Of a DNA stretch of 64,000 nt, positions 50,596 through 59,507 are shown piece by piece. This DNA comes from Chryseobacterium aquifrigidense (GTDB lineage Bacteria > Bacteroidota > Bacteroidia > Flavobacteriales > Weeksellaceae), in NCBI RefSeq assembly GCF_006716485.1, contig NZ_VFPD01000002.1:248001-312000 (forward strand). The letters are read 5' to 3'. Each line of letters opens with the position of its first letter. The stretch's first letter is position 1. Both the position numbers and the translations under genes were made by a program. The notes beneath the pieces were generated by a model. That model worked only from the letters and a program-made list of their open reading frames with translations. It ran no database searches and had not been told where the DNA came from.

Positions 50596-51230
50596 TGAAA
50601 TACCATTTTTTCCTTTTATTCGTCCTGTTTTCGGTTTTTGGATTCAGCCAGAAACCAAAAATCGATTTGAAAACTATTGAGAAAAGTCTCAGGACTGAGG
50701 ACTCGCCATACAATTATGAGAAGCTTATTTTCAAATTTAAAGGGTATCCTAAATCTCTGGATAGTATAGAAGCCCAATATCTGTACTATGGAAGAAATTT
50801 TAGAAACGATAAAATAAGTACATCAGATGAAAGCTTTAAAAGTCTTGTAGAAGCCTTTAAGCAAAATAATTTTGCAGACTGTATCAAACAGGGAAAGGCT
50901 TTGTATGGTAAAGATCCTACCAACCTGGATGTACTGCTGATTCTTCTCAGGGCTTATGATTCCGTAAAAGATGGAAATAACTTTATACACCATCTGAACC
51001 AATTTCGTGCACTTACTGAAGGAATAAGAAGTTCGGGAGACGGAAAATCCGAGAAAACAGCCTATATCGTCAATTCAGTAGGAGATGAGTATATTCTTCT
51101 GAACATTCTGAATATAGGGCAGGATTACACAAGGAGTTCAAAAGCTTCTAAAGATGCCATGTTTGACATCTGGCAAAAGGATGGGAAACAGATTTATATC
51201 AAAATACTCTATTTGGAACTCACCAATTAA
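50595..51230 (+). CDS. Secreted protein of DUF4919-like type
   Basis: A 211-residue protein with signal peptide (MKYHFFLLFVLFSVFGFSQ). The mature part is helical: DLKTIEKSLRTEDSPYNYEK, EAQYLYYGRNFRNDK, SFKSLVEAFKQNNFADCIKQ and AYIVNSVGDEYILLNILNIG. It looks like the DUF4919 family of Bacteroidota, which I recall from memory and whose function is not known. It overlaps hflX by 1 bp and precedes a Na+/H+ antiporter by 20 bp, so the three may form one operon. Confidence 0.7.
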   Translation: MKYHFFLLFVLFSVFGFSQKPKIDLKTIEKSLRTEDSPYNYEKLIFKFKGYPKSLDSIEAQYLYYGRNFRNDKISTSDESFKSLVEAFKQNNFADCIKQGKALYGKDPTNLDVLLILLRAYDSVKDGNNFIHHLNQFRALTEGIRSSGDGKSEKTAYIVNSVGDEYILLNILNIGQDYTRSSKASKDAMFDIWQKDGKQIYIKILYLELTN

Positions 51231-51250
51231 TCTTAAAATAAAAACACTTA

Positions 51251-52537
51251 GTGGAATTATATTATTCATTTTCAGCATTAATCGTATTAGCATCAATATT
51301 TGCCTATCTTAACTATAGATTTTTAAAACTTCCGAGCACTATTGGGATCATGGTGATTGCTATTGTGGTATCTATTTTTCTGGTACTGTTCGGGGAAACG
51401 GTTCTTCCAAGAACATTCGGACACCTTCACAATCTGATGGACAGTATAGACTTTACAGAAGTTCTGATGGGAGCCATGCTTAATTTTCTGCTTTTTGCAG
51501 GAGGTATCCATATTAATATTAATGACCTGAAAGAACAGTTCAGACCTGTAGTGATATTTTCCACGGTAGGTGTTGTAATTTCTACCTTTGTAGTAGGATT
51601 CGGAATGTTTTACCTGCTTCCTTATGTGGGGGTTAAACTTCCTTTTATCTACTGTCTTGTTTTCGGTGCTTTGATTTCTCCTACCGATCCGGTAGCGGTT
51701 CTGAGTGTGCTGAAACAGGCCAATGTATCCAAATCACTGGAAACAAAAGTGGCCGGAGAATCTCTTTTTAATGACGGTATGGCTGTTGTAGTATTTACAG
51801 TGATCTTACAACTGGCAATCGGAAAAGAAGTGGATCTGAGTGTTGAAACGATTGGATTGCTTCTGCTTAAAGAAGCTGGAGGAGGTCTTTTACTTGGGGT
51901 TCTGTTAGGATGGGTTACTTCAAGATTGATGCGTGAGGTGGATGATTATATTATCTCTGTATTGGTAACACTTTCTGTAGTGATGGGAGGTTATCTTATT
52001 GCCCGTCAAATGCATATTTCAGGACCATTGACGATGGTTGCCGCAGGGTTATTCATGGGGAATTTCAACAGAAGTTTTAAAATGAAGTCTGTTACTCAGG
52101 ACTATCTGATCAAATTCTGGGAATTGATTGATGAAATCCTGAATGCTGTATTATTCCTGTTCATCGGATTTGAACTTTTGATGATTAAAGATCTCAGACA
52201 TTTCATGATTCCGGGGTTAGCTGCCATTGTGGTCGTTTTGTTTGCCAGATTTATTTCTATCTGGGGGCCTACAAAATTTACTTCTCTGAGAAGAAGTTTC
52301 AGTCCACAGACCGTAAAGGTTCTGGTTTGGGGTGGAATTCGCGGAGGAGTTTCCATTGCATTGGCGATGTCTATTCCTAAGAGTGAATACAGTGAGATTA
52401 TTTTAAGTATTACCTACTGTGTAGTAGTCTTCTCAATTATTGTTCAGGGGCTTACCATTGCTAAAGTGGCCAATCCTAAACAAATTGCAGAAGAGGAGGA
52501 AGAGCATGGAAATACTGCTTTAGAAGAGAAAGTTTAA
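51251..52537 (+). CDS. Na+/H+ antiporter, CPA1 family
   Basis: A 428-residue integral membrane protein with about 12 helices. I accept a GTG start (first residues MELYYSFSALIVLASIFAYL). The ion-binding region is visible as ALISPTDPVAVLSVLK followed by GESLFNDGMAVVVF, the family pattern in which the Asp residues carry the exchange. The end is an acidic cytoplasmic tail (EEEEEHGN). It exchanges Na+ or K+ for H+ and serves pH and salt homeostasis. The next gene starts at the base after its stop codon. Confidence 0.93.
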   Translation: MELYYSFSALIVLASIFAYLNYRFLKLPSTIGIMVIAIVVSIFLVLFGETVLPRTFGHLHNLMDSIDFTEVLMGAMLNFLLFAGGIHININDLKEQFRPVVIFSTVGVVISTFVVGFGMFYLLPYVGVKLPFIYCLVFGALISPTDPVAVLSVLKQANVSKSLETKVAGESLFNDGMAVVVFTVILQLAIGKEVDLSVETIGLLLLKEAGGGLLLGVLLGWVTSRLMREVDDYIISVLVTLSVVMGGYLIARQMHISGPLTMVAAGLFMGNFNRSFKMKSVTQDYLIKFWELIDEILNAVLFLFIGFELLMIKDLRHFMIPGLAAIVVVLFARFISIWGPTKFTSLRRSFSPQTVKVLVWGGIRGGVSIALAMSIPKSEYSEIILSITYCVVVFSIIVQGLTIAKVANPKQIAEEEEEHGNTALEEKV

Positions 52538-53257
52538 ATGATGAGTATTATTAAAGAAATACAGGAAGCGCTTGCTGTTTTGTCCATTCCTGAAAAGGCG
52601 GAATTCTTTCCACGATTTTTCAAAACGGGAGAAGGAGAATATGGTGAGGGCGATTTGTTTCTGGGTGTAAAAGTTCCGGACCAGCGCTCTGTTGCGAAAG
52701 AATATTATTCAAAAATAAATTTAAAGGAACTCAGCACCTTACTTTCTTCAAAATATCATGAGCATAGACTGACCGCTCTTTTTATGCTGATTTCAAAATT
52801 CGAAAAAACAAAAGATAAAGCTGTAAAAGAAGAGGTGGTAGCTTTTTACCTGAATCACCTTCCTTATGTGAACAACTGGGATCTGGTAGATTCAACCTGT
52901 TATAAAATTTTGGGCAGATATGCCTTTGAAAATCAGAAAGAAAATCTGCTTAGAGAACTTTCAGAATCTGAAGAAATGTGGCATAAGAGAATCGCTGTTG
53001 TAGGAACAATGCATTATATAAAAAAAGGATCATTTGATCTGACAAAAGAATTTGTCACAAGAAATCTGAAACATTCCCATGACCTGATGCATAAAGCAAA
53101 CGGATGGCTGCTCAGGGAAATGGGAAATAAAAATGAAGGAGAACTGATCAGCTATCTGAATTTATATTACCAGGAAATGCCCAGAACCTGTCTTCGGTAT
53201 GCTATTGAAAAACTGGATGAAGATCTTCGCCAGGATTATCTCAAAGGGCGTGTTTAA
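52538..53257 (+). CDS. AlkD-type DNA glycosylase (DNA alkylation repair)
   Basis: A 239-residue protein of HEAT-like helical repeats. The AlkD signature is clear: FPRFFKTGEGEYGEGDLFLG, VKVPDQRSVAKEYY, YVNNWDLVDSTCYKILGRY with the catalytic-type Asp, and FVTRNLKHSHDLMHKANGWL. AlkD removes 3- and 7-alkylpurines without base flipping. The ATG directly follows the antiporter stop. A hairpin follows at 53266. Confidence 0.93.
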   Translation: MMSIIKEIQEALAVLSIPEKAEFFPRFFKTGEGEYGEGDLFLGVKVPDQRSVAKEYYSKINLKELSTLLSSKYHEHRLTALFMLISKFEKTKDKAVKEEVVAFYLNHLPYVNNWDLVDSTCYKILGRYAFENQKENLLRELSESEEMWHKRIAVVGTMHYIKKGSFDLTKEFVTRNLKHSHDLMHKANGWLLREMGNKNEGELISYLNLYYQEMPRTCLRYAIEKLDEDLRQDYLKGRV

Positions 53258-53265
53258 AAAATAAT

Positions 53266-53291
53266 ATACGGAAATAGTACCGTATTTTCCC
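53266..53291 (+). terminator. Weak terminator after alkD
   Basis: ATACGG (53266-53271) and CCGTAT (53280-53285) form a 6-bp stem with an 8-nt loop followed by TTTCCCC. It is only modest in strength. Confidence 0.45.
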
Positions 53292-53390
53292 CTAAAAAAG
53301 TACCGGGAAACAGCTATTTATGCCCAAAAGATCAAAGATTATAAGGATTTAAGGCCAGAATTAAGTAATTTTGTGGTTTTAAGCCTAATC

Positions 53391-54059
53391 ATGAAAAAAA
53401 GATGTAAACTATTTCTTCTTCTGCTCCCTCTGTTATTTCTAACAAGCTGTTTCGATATCCTCGATAAGGTGAACGTAAAAGCTGATGGTACAGGAGAGTA
53501 CACTATTATTCTTAACGCCAGCAAGAGCAAAACACGTCTGGCATCCATCTCCAAGATGGAAACCATTAACGGAAAAAAAATTCCCAAAAAGGCTGAAATT
53601 GAAAACAAAATCAATGAAGCTGCCAAAATTTTTAAGGCAACTCCGGGAATCAGTAATGTGAAAACTTCCATGGATTTCGAGAATTACATCATCAAGCTGA
53701 GCTGCAATTTTAAAAAAATCGAAAACATCAATGCCGGTCTGGAAAAACTGAAGTCTCAGAAAATCCTGGGCAAAATGGTTCCAACCCAAGTCTATAGCCA
53801 AAACCTTGAAAAAAAGACCTTGACAAGAAATAAAGTCAATACTTTCAAAGAAGATTACGATAAAATGAGCAAGGCCGATAAAGAGGTCTTTAACGATGCC
53901 CGCTATACTTCTATCATGCAGTTCGAAAACGCTGTAAAATCACAAACCAATAATACTTATGTGCTTTCCCCCAATAAGAAAGCTCTTAAGCTGGAAGCTG
54001 ATATTCTGGATCTGATCCTTCAAAAAAAGCAAATTCAAAACACCATTCTTTTTCAATAA
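53391..54059 (+). CDS. Lipoprotein of a secreted-protein cluster, unrecognised
   Basis: I start at 53391 (MKKRCKLFLLLLPLLFLTSC, Cys20 lipobox), giving 222 residues; an upstream ATG adds six codons. The mature protein is Lys rich with beta-strand pattern early (VNVKADGTGEYTIILNASKS) and helices later. The repeated DGTGEYTI-like segment recalls lipoproteins of the LppM type, but I do not assign a family. It stands 17 bp before the 671-residue secreted protein and probably forms a unit with the next two genes. Confidence 0.65.
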   Translation: MKKRCKLFLLLLPLLFLTSCFDILDKVNVKADGTGEYTIILNASKSKTRLASISKMETINGKKIPKKAEIENKINEAAKIFKATPGISNVKTSMDFENYIIKLSCNFKKIENINAGLEKLKSQKILGKMVPTQVYSQNLEKKTLTRNKVNTFKEDYDKMSKADKEVFNDARYTSIMQFENAVKSQTNNTYVLSPNKKALKLEADILDLILQKKQIQNTILFQ

Positions 54060-54076
54060 ATTTCTAAACTATAGTC

Positions 54077-56092
54077 ATGAAATCTATCTTATTAAAAACG
54101 CAAACCATTATTTTCGTTCTCTTTGGCTTTACATTGGTTCTGGCCCAAAACAGTATGAAAATCCCTTCCGATGCTGTATTTTATATGGAAGTCAACGGAA
54201 AACAGCTTAATAATAAAATCAATTGGAATAAGCTAAATCCTTTGCTGCATGAACTCAGTAAAAAGAGCAAAGAAAATCTTTCCTGGACAGATTACTCCAA
54301 AACAGGAATCAAGTATGACGCTGTTCAATATCACTACGCAAGTTTTAATGATTCCATTAAAACCTATAACACGCATTTTATCATTGATAATAAAGAAAAA
54401 TTCCAGGAGTTTATTAATTCTGTGAAGAAAAAAGGACAGGAAGTGTCCAGCAGAAAGAACTATTCTTACGTAGATATCAATGATGATATTTTCGTTGCAT
54501 GGAACGGGAGCCGTGCCGTTCTCAGCATGATCAGCTATACCAAGCCATATAAGGATCTTTGGTCAACTGAAGCCGTTACAGATAGTACTGCCGTTGCCGT
54601 TGTTGATTCCGCTTATGCAGAGCCGGGCGATACGGTTTATACCGATGAACCGGAAAAACCTTTTGATTACAAAGAGGAAATCAAAAGCCTGAAGGAAGAT
54701 GTCAAGTATCTGAAAGAAAGTATTAAAGATAATAACAACGAGATCGCAAGGATCCAGAAAGATATCAAATATCTGCAGAAACATCATAAATATCCTGCAG
54801 AGAAAGAAAATCCTGAAAATGGAGAGGAAATGCCAGGTGAGCCTTACGCTTACGATGAAGAGGAGGATTTAGCCTATAAAAAAGAACAGGATTCTATCCG
54901 CAGAGAAAACTTTAAGGTTGTTAAAAAGAATGCTGAAGATCGTTTTGACCAATATTTCAGTTCAAATTTAGAAATTGAAGTTCCAAAATATATGCTTGCA
55001 TTCCGGGATGCCGGTTCTGATGTTTTTGTGTATACAGATTATGGAAGAATTGTCAATGAAGGGATCTACGGAAAAATGACAAAGTATTCTGGTTACGAAC
55101 AGTTTTTCAAAAATATGTACAACTCCAATTATTCGTACAATCTGTATTTTGATAAAGACAAGGTGAGACTTGTTAATAATTATCAGCATAGGAATAATGA
55201 CATTCAAAAGAATATCTCTGCCATTTATAAAGGAAAGAAAAACAAAAAATTGCTGCAGCTGATCAATGAAAAAAGTGTAGGTTACTATGCAGTGAACGTT
55301 AATGGCGCAAAATGTTTTGATATGATGTACAGTCTTCTTCAGAATTCAGGAGAAAATGAGTACAAAAAAGAAATGGAGCTGATCATGGAAACTATGAAAA
55401 TAGTGCTGGATGAAGAGGCTATTGCCAAAATAGCACCTGGAAACGGAATTTTTGTTTTAAACGAATTGAAATCCAAAAAAGTAGAATATACCGATTATGA
55501 GTATGATGCAGATTTCAATGAAAAAGAAGTGAAGAAAACCAAAGAGATTGCTGTTCCCAACTTTACTTTCGCTTTTGCAACAGAGAATGAAGGCTATTGG
55601 AACCGTATTTTTGATGTGTTGACTACCAATAAAAAACTATCTGAAAGATTCTCTAAAAAAGGCGATCTGTACACATTTAAAGAAGAAAAAAACGGAGGTT
55701 ATGTTGATCAGTTGTTTTTTACTGTGAAAGATGGAGTAGTGTATCTTATGAGTTCAGCAGATAATATTTTACCGGTAAACCAATCTGAGATTTCTAGAAA
55801 ATGGGCAAAAGATTCTGCTAAATATCCTTTATCCGGAAGGTTGGATATTCAGAAACTTTTAACAGGATTGGATAAAGAATTCAAAAGCCCGAAAGAGAGA
55901 AAAACATTGGAAGCCATCAAAAAAAATGTGGGTGAGCTTTATTATAAAACAGAAGTAAAAGGAGAAAGCATCCAGTCTGAGATGAATTATAATATCAAAG
56001 ATTCTTCGGAAAACAGCTTAATGTATTTCTTTGACATATTCGATCAGGTTTTTAAAACAAAAGAAACAGAGAAAAAGCCTCAGATTTTATAG
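54077..56092 (+). CDS. Large secreted protein, paralogue of the next gene
   Basis: A 671-residue protein with a signal peptide (MKSILLKTQTIIFVLFGFTL, cleaved near VLAQ). It begins with MKIPSDAVFYMEVNGKQL, a style seen in DUF4836-like Bacteroidota proteins; I am unsure of the family. A Lys/Glu-rich coiled coil spans about 197-235 (EIKSLKEDVKYLKESIKDNN). Later segments repeat a DAVxY/YxxDKxxV texture. The next gene encodes a shorter relative: both share a D(A/D)(D/N)FNExE motif (YDADFNEKEVKKT here and YDDNFNEVEKKT there). The protein is probably periplasmic. Its function is unknown. Confidence 0.7.
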   Translation: MKSILLKTQTIIFVLFGFTLVLAQNSMKIPSDAVFYMEVNGKQLNNKINWNKLNPLLHELSKKSKENLSWTDYSKTGIKYDAVQYHYASFNDSIKTYNTHFIIDNKEKFQEFINSVKKKGQEVSSRKNYSYVDINDDIFVAWNGSRAVLSMISYTKPYKDLWSTEAVTDSTAVAVVDSAYAEPGDTVYTDEPEKPFDYKEEIKSLKEDVKYLKESIKDNNNEIARIQKDIKYLQKHHKYPAEKENPENGEEMPGEPYAYDEEEDLAYKKEQDSIRRENFKVVKKNAEDRFDQYFSSNLEIEVPKYMLAFRDAGSDVFVYTDYGRIVNEGIYGKMTKYSGYEQFFKNMYNSNYSYNLYFDKDKVRLVNNYQHRNNDIQKNISAIYKGKKNKKLLQLINEKSVGYYAVNVNGAKCFDMMYSLLQNSGENEYKKEMELIMETMKIVLDEEAIAKIAPGNGIFVLNELKSKKVEYTDYEYDADFNEKEVKKTKEIAVPNFTFAFATENEGYWNRIFDVLTTNKKLSERFSKKGDLYTFKEEKNGGYVDQLFFTVKDGVVYLMSSADNILPVNQSEISRKWAKDSAKYPLSGRLDIQKLLTGLDKEFKSPKERKTLEAIKKNVGELYYKTEVKGESIQSEMNYNIKDSSENSLMYFFDIFDQVFKTKETEKKPQIL

Positions 56093-57331
56093 ATGAAAAA
56101 AAAGAAGATTATTGTCCCGTTATTTTTATTGCTCGCTGTTGGATTATATTTTTTAGTCTTTCACAAAAATAAAAGACTGAAATATATTCCCGACAATGCA
56201 GATGCAGTTGTTTTGATCGATACGAAGAAATTAACGGGACAATATCTCTTCAGCTTAGTAACTCATCCTTCAAAATGGTCTGGAAGTAAAACAAAAAGTA
56301 AAAGCTCCGGATCACTGAAAGATTCAGGGATCAGAATTCCTGATTTTCTACAGATGTTCCATATTAAAGACACTGGATTTTCTCAATGGTACACTGTTTT
56401 AGAACTTAAAGATTCTCATCAATTTATCACCTATTTGAGGAAGCAAAACTTTGTTGATAAAGGAAACAACCGTTTTCAGAAGGAACAGCTTTTCTTTATG
56501 ATAGAAGGAAATTATTGCGTTGCGGGAACTTCAGATCATGCTTTTGAAACCCTTCAGAAAAAGCTGTTACAGAATTCTGTACATCGCGTTTGGGATGCAG
56601 ATCAATTTATTCACAATACATTGGGAAGTATTTCATTTATTTCAGGACAGAAAATTCAAAACTTTTCTATTGAGCTAAATGATGACGAAATTGAGATTAA
56701 AAATAATTCAAACCCGGGAATTTTTAATGGAATTGCTTCAAAGCTTCAGAAAGGAAATCAGTTTCTTGAAATGGAGCTAGACAAAGAAAATATTAGAAAT
56801 ATTACCCGTTTTTTCAATAAAAGTATAGCAGATTCCTTACGGGCAAATTCTTTAAAGGCTACTGCAAATCTAAGACAGATCAATGATACCATTGTTACTT
56901 ATGAGTATGATGATAATTTTAATGAAGTTGAAAAAAAGACGGTTCAAAAGATTACCCAGCCCAGCTATATGATCGATATTCAGAGTGACGATCCTGAGAA
57001 AACCTGGCAATACTTTCTGTCTGAAAAGTGGATCAATAATGAAAATCAGTTTACGGCAATTCCCTTTCAACCCAATACAATCATTCAAAATAATAAAGGT
57101 GTTACGATAGAATCTATCAAAAATACTATAGCAATGTCACCCCGATTAAATGAAAACTACATTTTAATCAGAAATAATGCCTTGCTGTATTCTTCTTTGA
57201 AAACACTGAGTATCACTGAAAAAAGAATCATTTCAGATATCGACTATGTATGGTACGGGAATCAGTCTGATCATTATTGGGTAAAAATAAAAGTGAAGAA
57301 AGGAGAATTACCCTTAATTTTACGGTGGTAA
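56093..57331 (+). CDS. Membrane-anchored paralogue of the preceding protein
   Basis: A 412-residue protein with an N-terminal signal anchor (KKIIVPLFLLLAVGLYFLVF) and no lipobox. The opening YIPDNADAVVLIDTKKL parallels IPSDAVFYMEV in its neighbour. Its ATG follows the neighbour's stop codon directly (TAGATG), so the pair is a tandem duplication translated together. The end overlaps the longest frame of the next gene, for which I use a later start. The function is unknown. Confidence 0.7.
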   Translation: MKKKKIIVPLFLLLAVGLYFLVFHKNKRLKYIPDNADAVVLIDTKKLTGQYLFSLVTHPSKWSGSKTKSKSSGSLKDSGIRIPDFLQMFHIKDTGFSQWYTVLELKDSHQFITYLRKQNFVDKGNNRFQKEQLFFMIEGNYCVAGTSDHAFETLQKKLLQNSVHRVWDADQFIHNTLGSISFISGQKIQNFSIELNDDEIEIKNNSNPGIFNGIASKLQKGNQFLEMELDKENIRNITRFFNKSIADSLRANSLKATANLRQINDTIVTYEYDDNFNEVEKKTVQKITQPSYMIDIQSDDPEKTWQYFLSEKWINNENQFTAIPFQPNTIIQNNKGVTIESIKNTIAMSPRLNENYILIRNNALLYSSLKTLSITEKRIISDIDYVWYGNQSDHYWVKIKVKKGELPLILRW

Positions 57332-57354
57332 GCAAACCGAACAAAATTTTATTA

Positions 57355-57693
57355 ATGGCTCCATCAGACATCGCATTGCTCAAAACCTTTACACATTATT
57401 TTTTACATCTCGTTTTTCCGGTCTTTATTGCGTTAATTTTTTATCGTAAAAATTGGAAAAAGGCGTATTTTATTCTTCTTGCTACCATGCTGGTTGACCT
57501 GGATCATCTTTTTGCCAATCCTGTTTTTGATCCGTCAAGAGGAAGCATAGGTTTTCATTTTTTACATTCTTATTATGCCATTGCGGTGTATTTTTTGCTG
57601 TTGTTCTTTAAAGGAAATATCAGGATTATAGGAATCGGGCTTCTGTTTCATATGTTTACAGATTATCAGGACTTTAACTTCTGGCCTCATTAA
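57355..57693 (+). CDS. DUF6122-like small membrane protein
   Basis: I start at 57355 (MAPSDIALLKTFTHYFLH), 112 residues; an upstream start would overlap the preceding gene by 55 bp and adds a charged, non-conserved stretch. It has four hydrophobic helices and conserved polar residues inside them: FTHYFLHLVFPVFIAL, MLVDLDHLFANP, GFHFLHSYYAIAVYF and FHMFTDYQDF. The DLDH, HFLH and HMFTD motifs resemble the YbcI/YdjM-type membrane metal-dependent hydrolase family. The biochemical role is unproven. Confidence 0.75.
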   Translation: MAPSDIALLKTFTHYFLHLVFPVFIALIFYRKNWKKAYFILLATMLVDLDHLFANPVFDPSRGSIGFHFLHSYYAIAVYFLLLFFKGNIRIIGIGLLFHMFTDYQDFNFWPH

Positions 57694-57759
57694 AATATTA
57701 TTAATATTTTCTTTTGATATTGAAATTATTATAGATTTTTTGTATTTTGTAGTCACGAT

Positions 57760-58830
57760 ATGAGACTAAAAGAACTTTTACATTATACCTATATTTTTCC
57801 TATTCTGGCAGTAGGATACTACTTTTCCGGTTTGATGGGAAGTGGTGTTCTTTATGATATTCTTGCCGGTATTTTACTGATCGGAAGTGTTTTGTCAGCA
57901 GTACATCATGCTGAAGTGGTAGCTCATAAAGTAGGAGAGCCTTTTGGAACCATCATCCTGGCACTTTGTATCACCATTATTGAAGTGGCACTTATCATCT
58001 CGCTGATGGTTGCCGGCGGAGATCAGGCGATCACGCTGGCCAGAGATACCGTTTTTGCCGCCGTAATGCTTATTCTTAATGGAATTCTGGGGATATGTAT
58101 TCTGGTAGGAGGCGTTAAATATCATGAGCAGTTCTTTGCAAGAACCTCAGCAACTACTTATCTGGTGAGTATTGTTTCCATTCTGGTACTTACCCTTGTT
58201 CTTCCCAATTTTACCTCAAGTGTCAACGGACCATTCTATAACGAAGCGCAGCTTATTTTTATATCCATAGCATGTCTTGTCATTTATGGAGTTTTCCTGA
58301 TGGTGCAGACTGTGCGCCACAGAAGTTATTTTATTGTTCCTGATGAGCATCCTGAAGAACATTATATTCCTTCATTGCCCAAAACGCTTATCAGCTTTAT
58401 TTTTCTGGTAATCTGTCTTGTAATTGTCGTACTGATGGCAAAAGGATTATCCGATACTATAGAAGGTATGGTACAGAGTCTTGGAGCTCCAAAATCCCTG
58501 GTTGGGGTAATTATTGCTGCCGTGGTTCTTCTTCCTGAAGGGGTTGCTGCGATCCGTGCTGCAAGAGCCAATCAAATACAGTCCAGCTTAAATCTCGCAT
58601 TGGGTTCTGCACTGGCAAGTATCGGTCTCACTATTCCTGCGGTTTCAGCAGTATGTATCATGTATGATATTCCACTTGTATTAGGCCTGGATAAAAAAGA
58701 CATTATTCTGCTTTCTTTATCCGTATTTATTGTAATGTTATCTTTAAGCCGCGGTAAAACAAACGTTCTTTACGGTACTGTTCTGTTAGTGAATCTGGCA
58801 GCCTATATCTTTACAGTAATCGTTCCTTAA
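57760..58830 (+). CDS. Ca2+/H+ (Na+/H+) antiporter, ChaA-like CaCA family
   Basis: A 356-residue membrane protein with about 11 helices in two inverted halves. Each has the CaCA acidic motif: GEPFGTIILALCITIIEVAL in the first and LVGVIIAAVVLLPEGVAAIR in the second, the second followed by NLALGSALASIGLTIPAV. These Glu residues bind the cation. The length fits ChaA. It exports Ca2+ or Na+/K+ at high pH or salt. A TATTTTG box precedes the ATG by about 18 bp, which suggests its own promoter. Confidence 0.93.
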   Translation: MRLKELLHYTYIFPILAVGYYFSGLMGSGVLYDILAGILLIGSVLSAVHHAEVVAHKVGEPFGTIILALCITIIEVALIISLMVAGGDQAITLARDTVFAAVMLILNGILGICILVGGVKYHEQFFARTSATTYLVSIVSILVLTLVLPNFTSSVNGPFYNEAQLIFISIACLVIYGVFLMVQTVRHRSYFIVPDEHPEEHYIPSLPKTLISFIFLVICLVIVVLMAKGLSDTIEGMVQSLGAPKSLVGVIIAAVVLLPEGVAAIRAARANQIQSSLNLALGSALASIGLTIPAVSAVCIMYDIPLVLGLDKKDIILLSLSVFIVMLSLSRGKTNVLYGTVLLVNLAAYIFTVIVP

Positions 58831-58926
58831 AAAGAAAAATTACAAAATTACAAATCTGTCTGTCTGTAAAATAAATCCAGGAATTTATCCTCGATATCTA
58901 TATCCCGTACCCCGCATCTCGCATTA

Positions 58927-59307
58927 CTACAACCTTCTCGCCAGCTCCATTTTGAAAGCCATGAGTTTTGCTATATTCTCGGATTTATAGATCGCCATGT
59001 CTGCATTTTCTCCTACAAAGTTTTCCTCAATAGTAGTACGCCAAAGCATCAGCCATCTGTCAAAATGTTTTTGCTCCATAGCCTGTATCTCATTAATAGG
59101 GAAATGGACACCCATTGGATTTCCTTTATAAGACATCTGCCCAAAAAGAATAGATTCCCAGAAAGAATACATTTTAGGAAGGTGTTGGTCCCAATCTACT
59201 TTAGCAATATCATTAAAAAAGAACCCGATAGTCTCATCTTCAACAACTTTGTTGTAAAATGAATTGACAAGGTGTTCAATGTCTTCTCTTGATTCAAGCT
59301 TTTTCAT
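58927..59307 (-). CDS. Truncated haemoglobin (group III-like)
   Basis: A 126-residue globin. It has IEHLVNSFYNKVVEDETIGF, FFNDIAKVDWDQHLPKMYSF and WESILFGQMSYKGNPMGVHF, typical of the 2/2 globin fold, with His81 (EQKHFDRWLMLW) as the likely proximal haem ligand. The form without the GG motif after the A-E region and with the Trp-rich helices fits group III. It binds O2 or NO in the cytoplasm. It is monocistronic and divergent from the aerolysin-like lipoprotein. Confidence 0.92.
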   Translation of the reverse strand: MKKLESREDIEHLVNSFYNKVVEDETIGFFFNDIAKVDWDQHLPKMYSFWESILFGQMSYKGNPMGVHFPINEIQAMEQKHFDRWLMLWRTTIEENFVGENADMAIYKSENIAKLMAFKMELARRL

Positions 59308-59507
59308 AGTTCAAAGTTAGTATAATTCGTATTAAAAATTCCAGTCTCTAAATTGATACATTTCATATAAACAGTATTTTAGAGTACAACCTAGTAGAAT
59401 ACAATGAAAAATTGGGAAAGATTAAAATTTGATTAATTCGCAAAAAAAGACCTTAAAAGAATTCATTTTTTGTAAATTTAATTATTAAACACTAAAAAAT
59501 TATTAAA

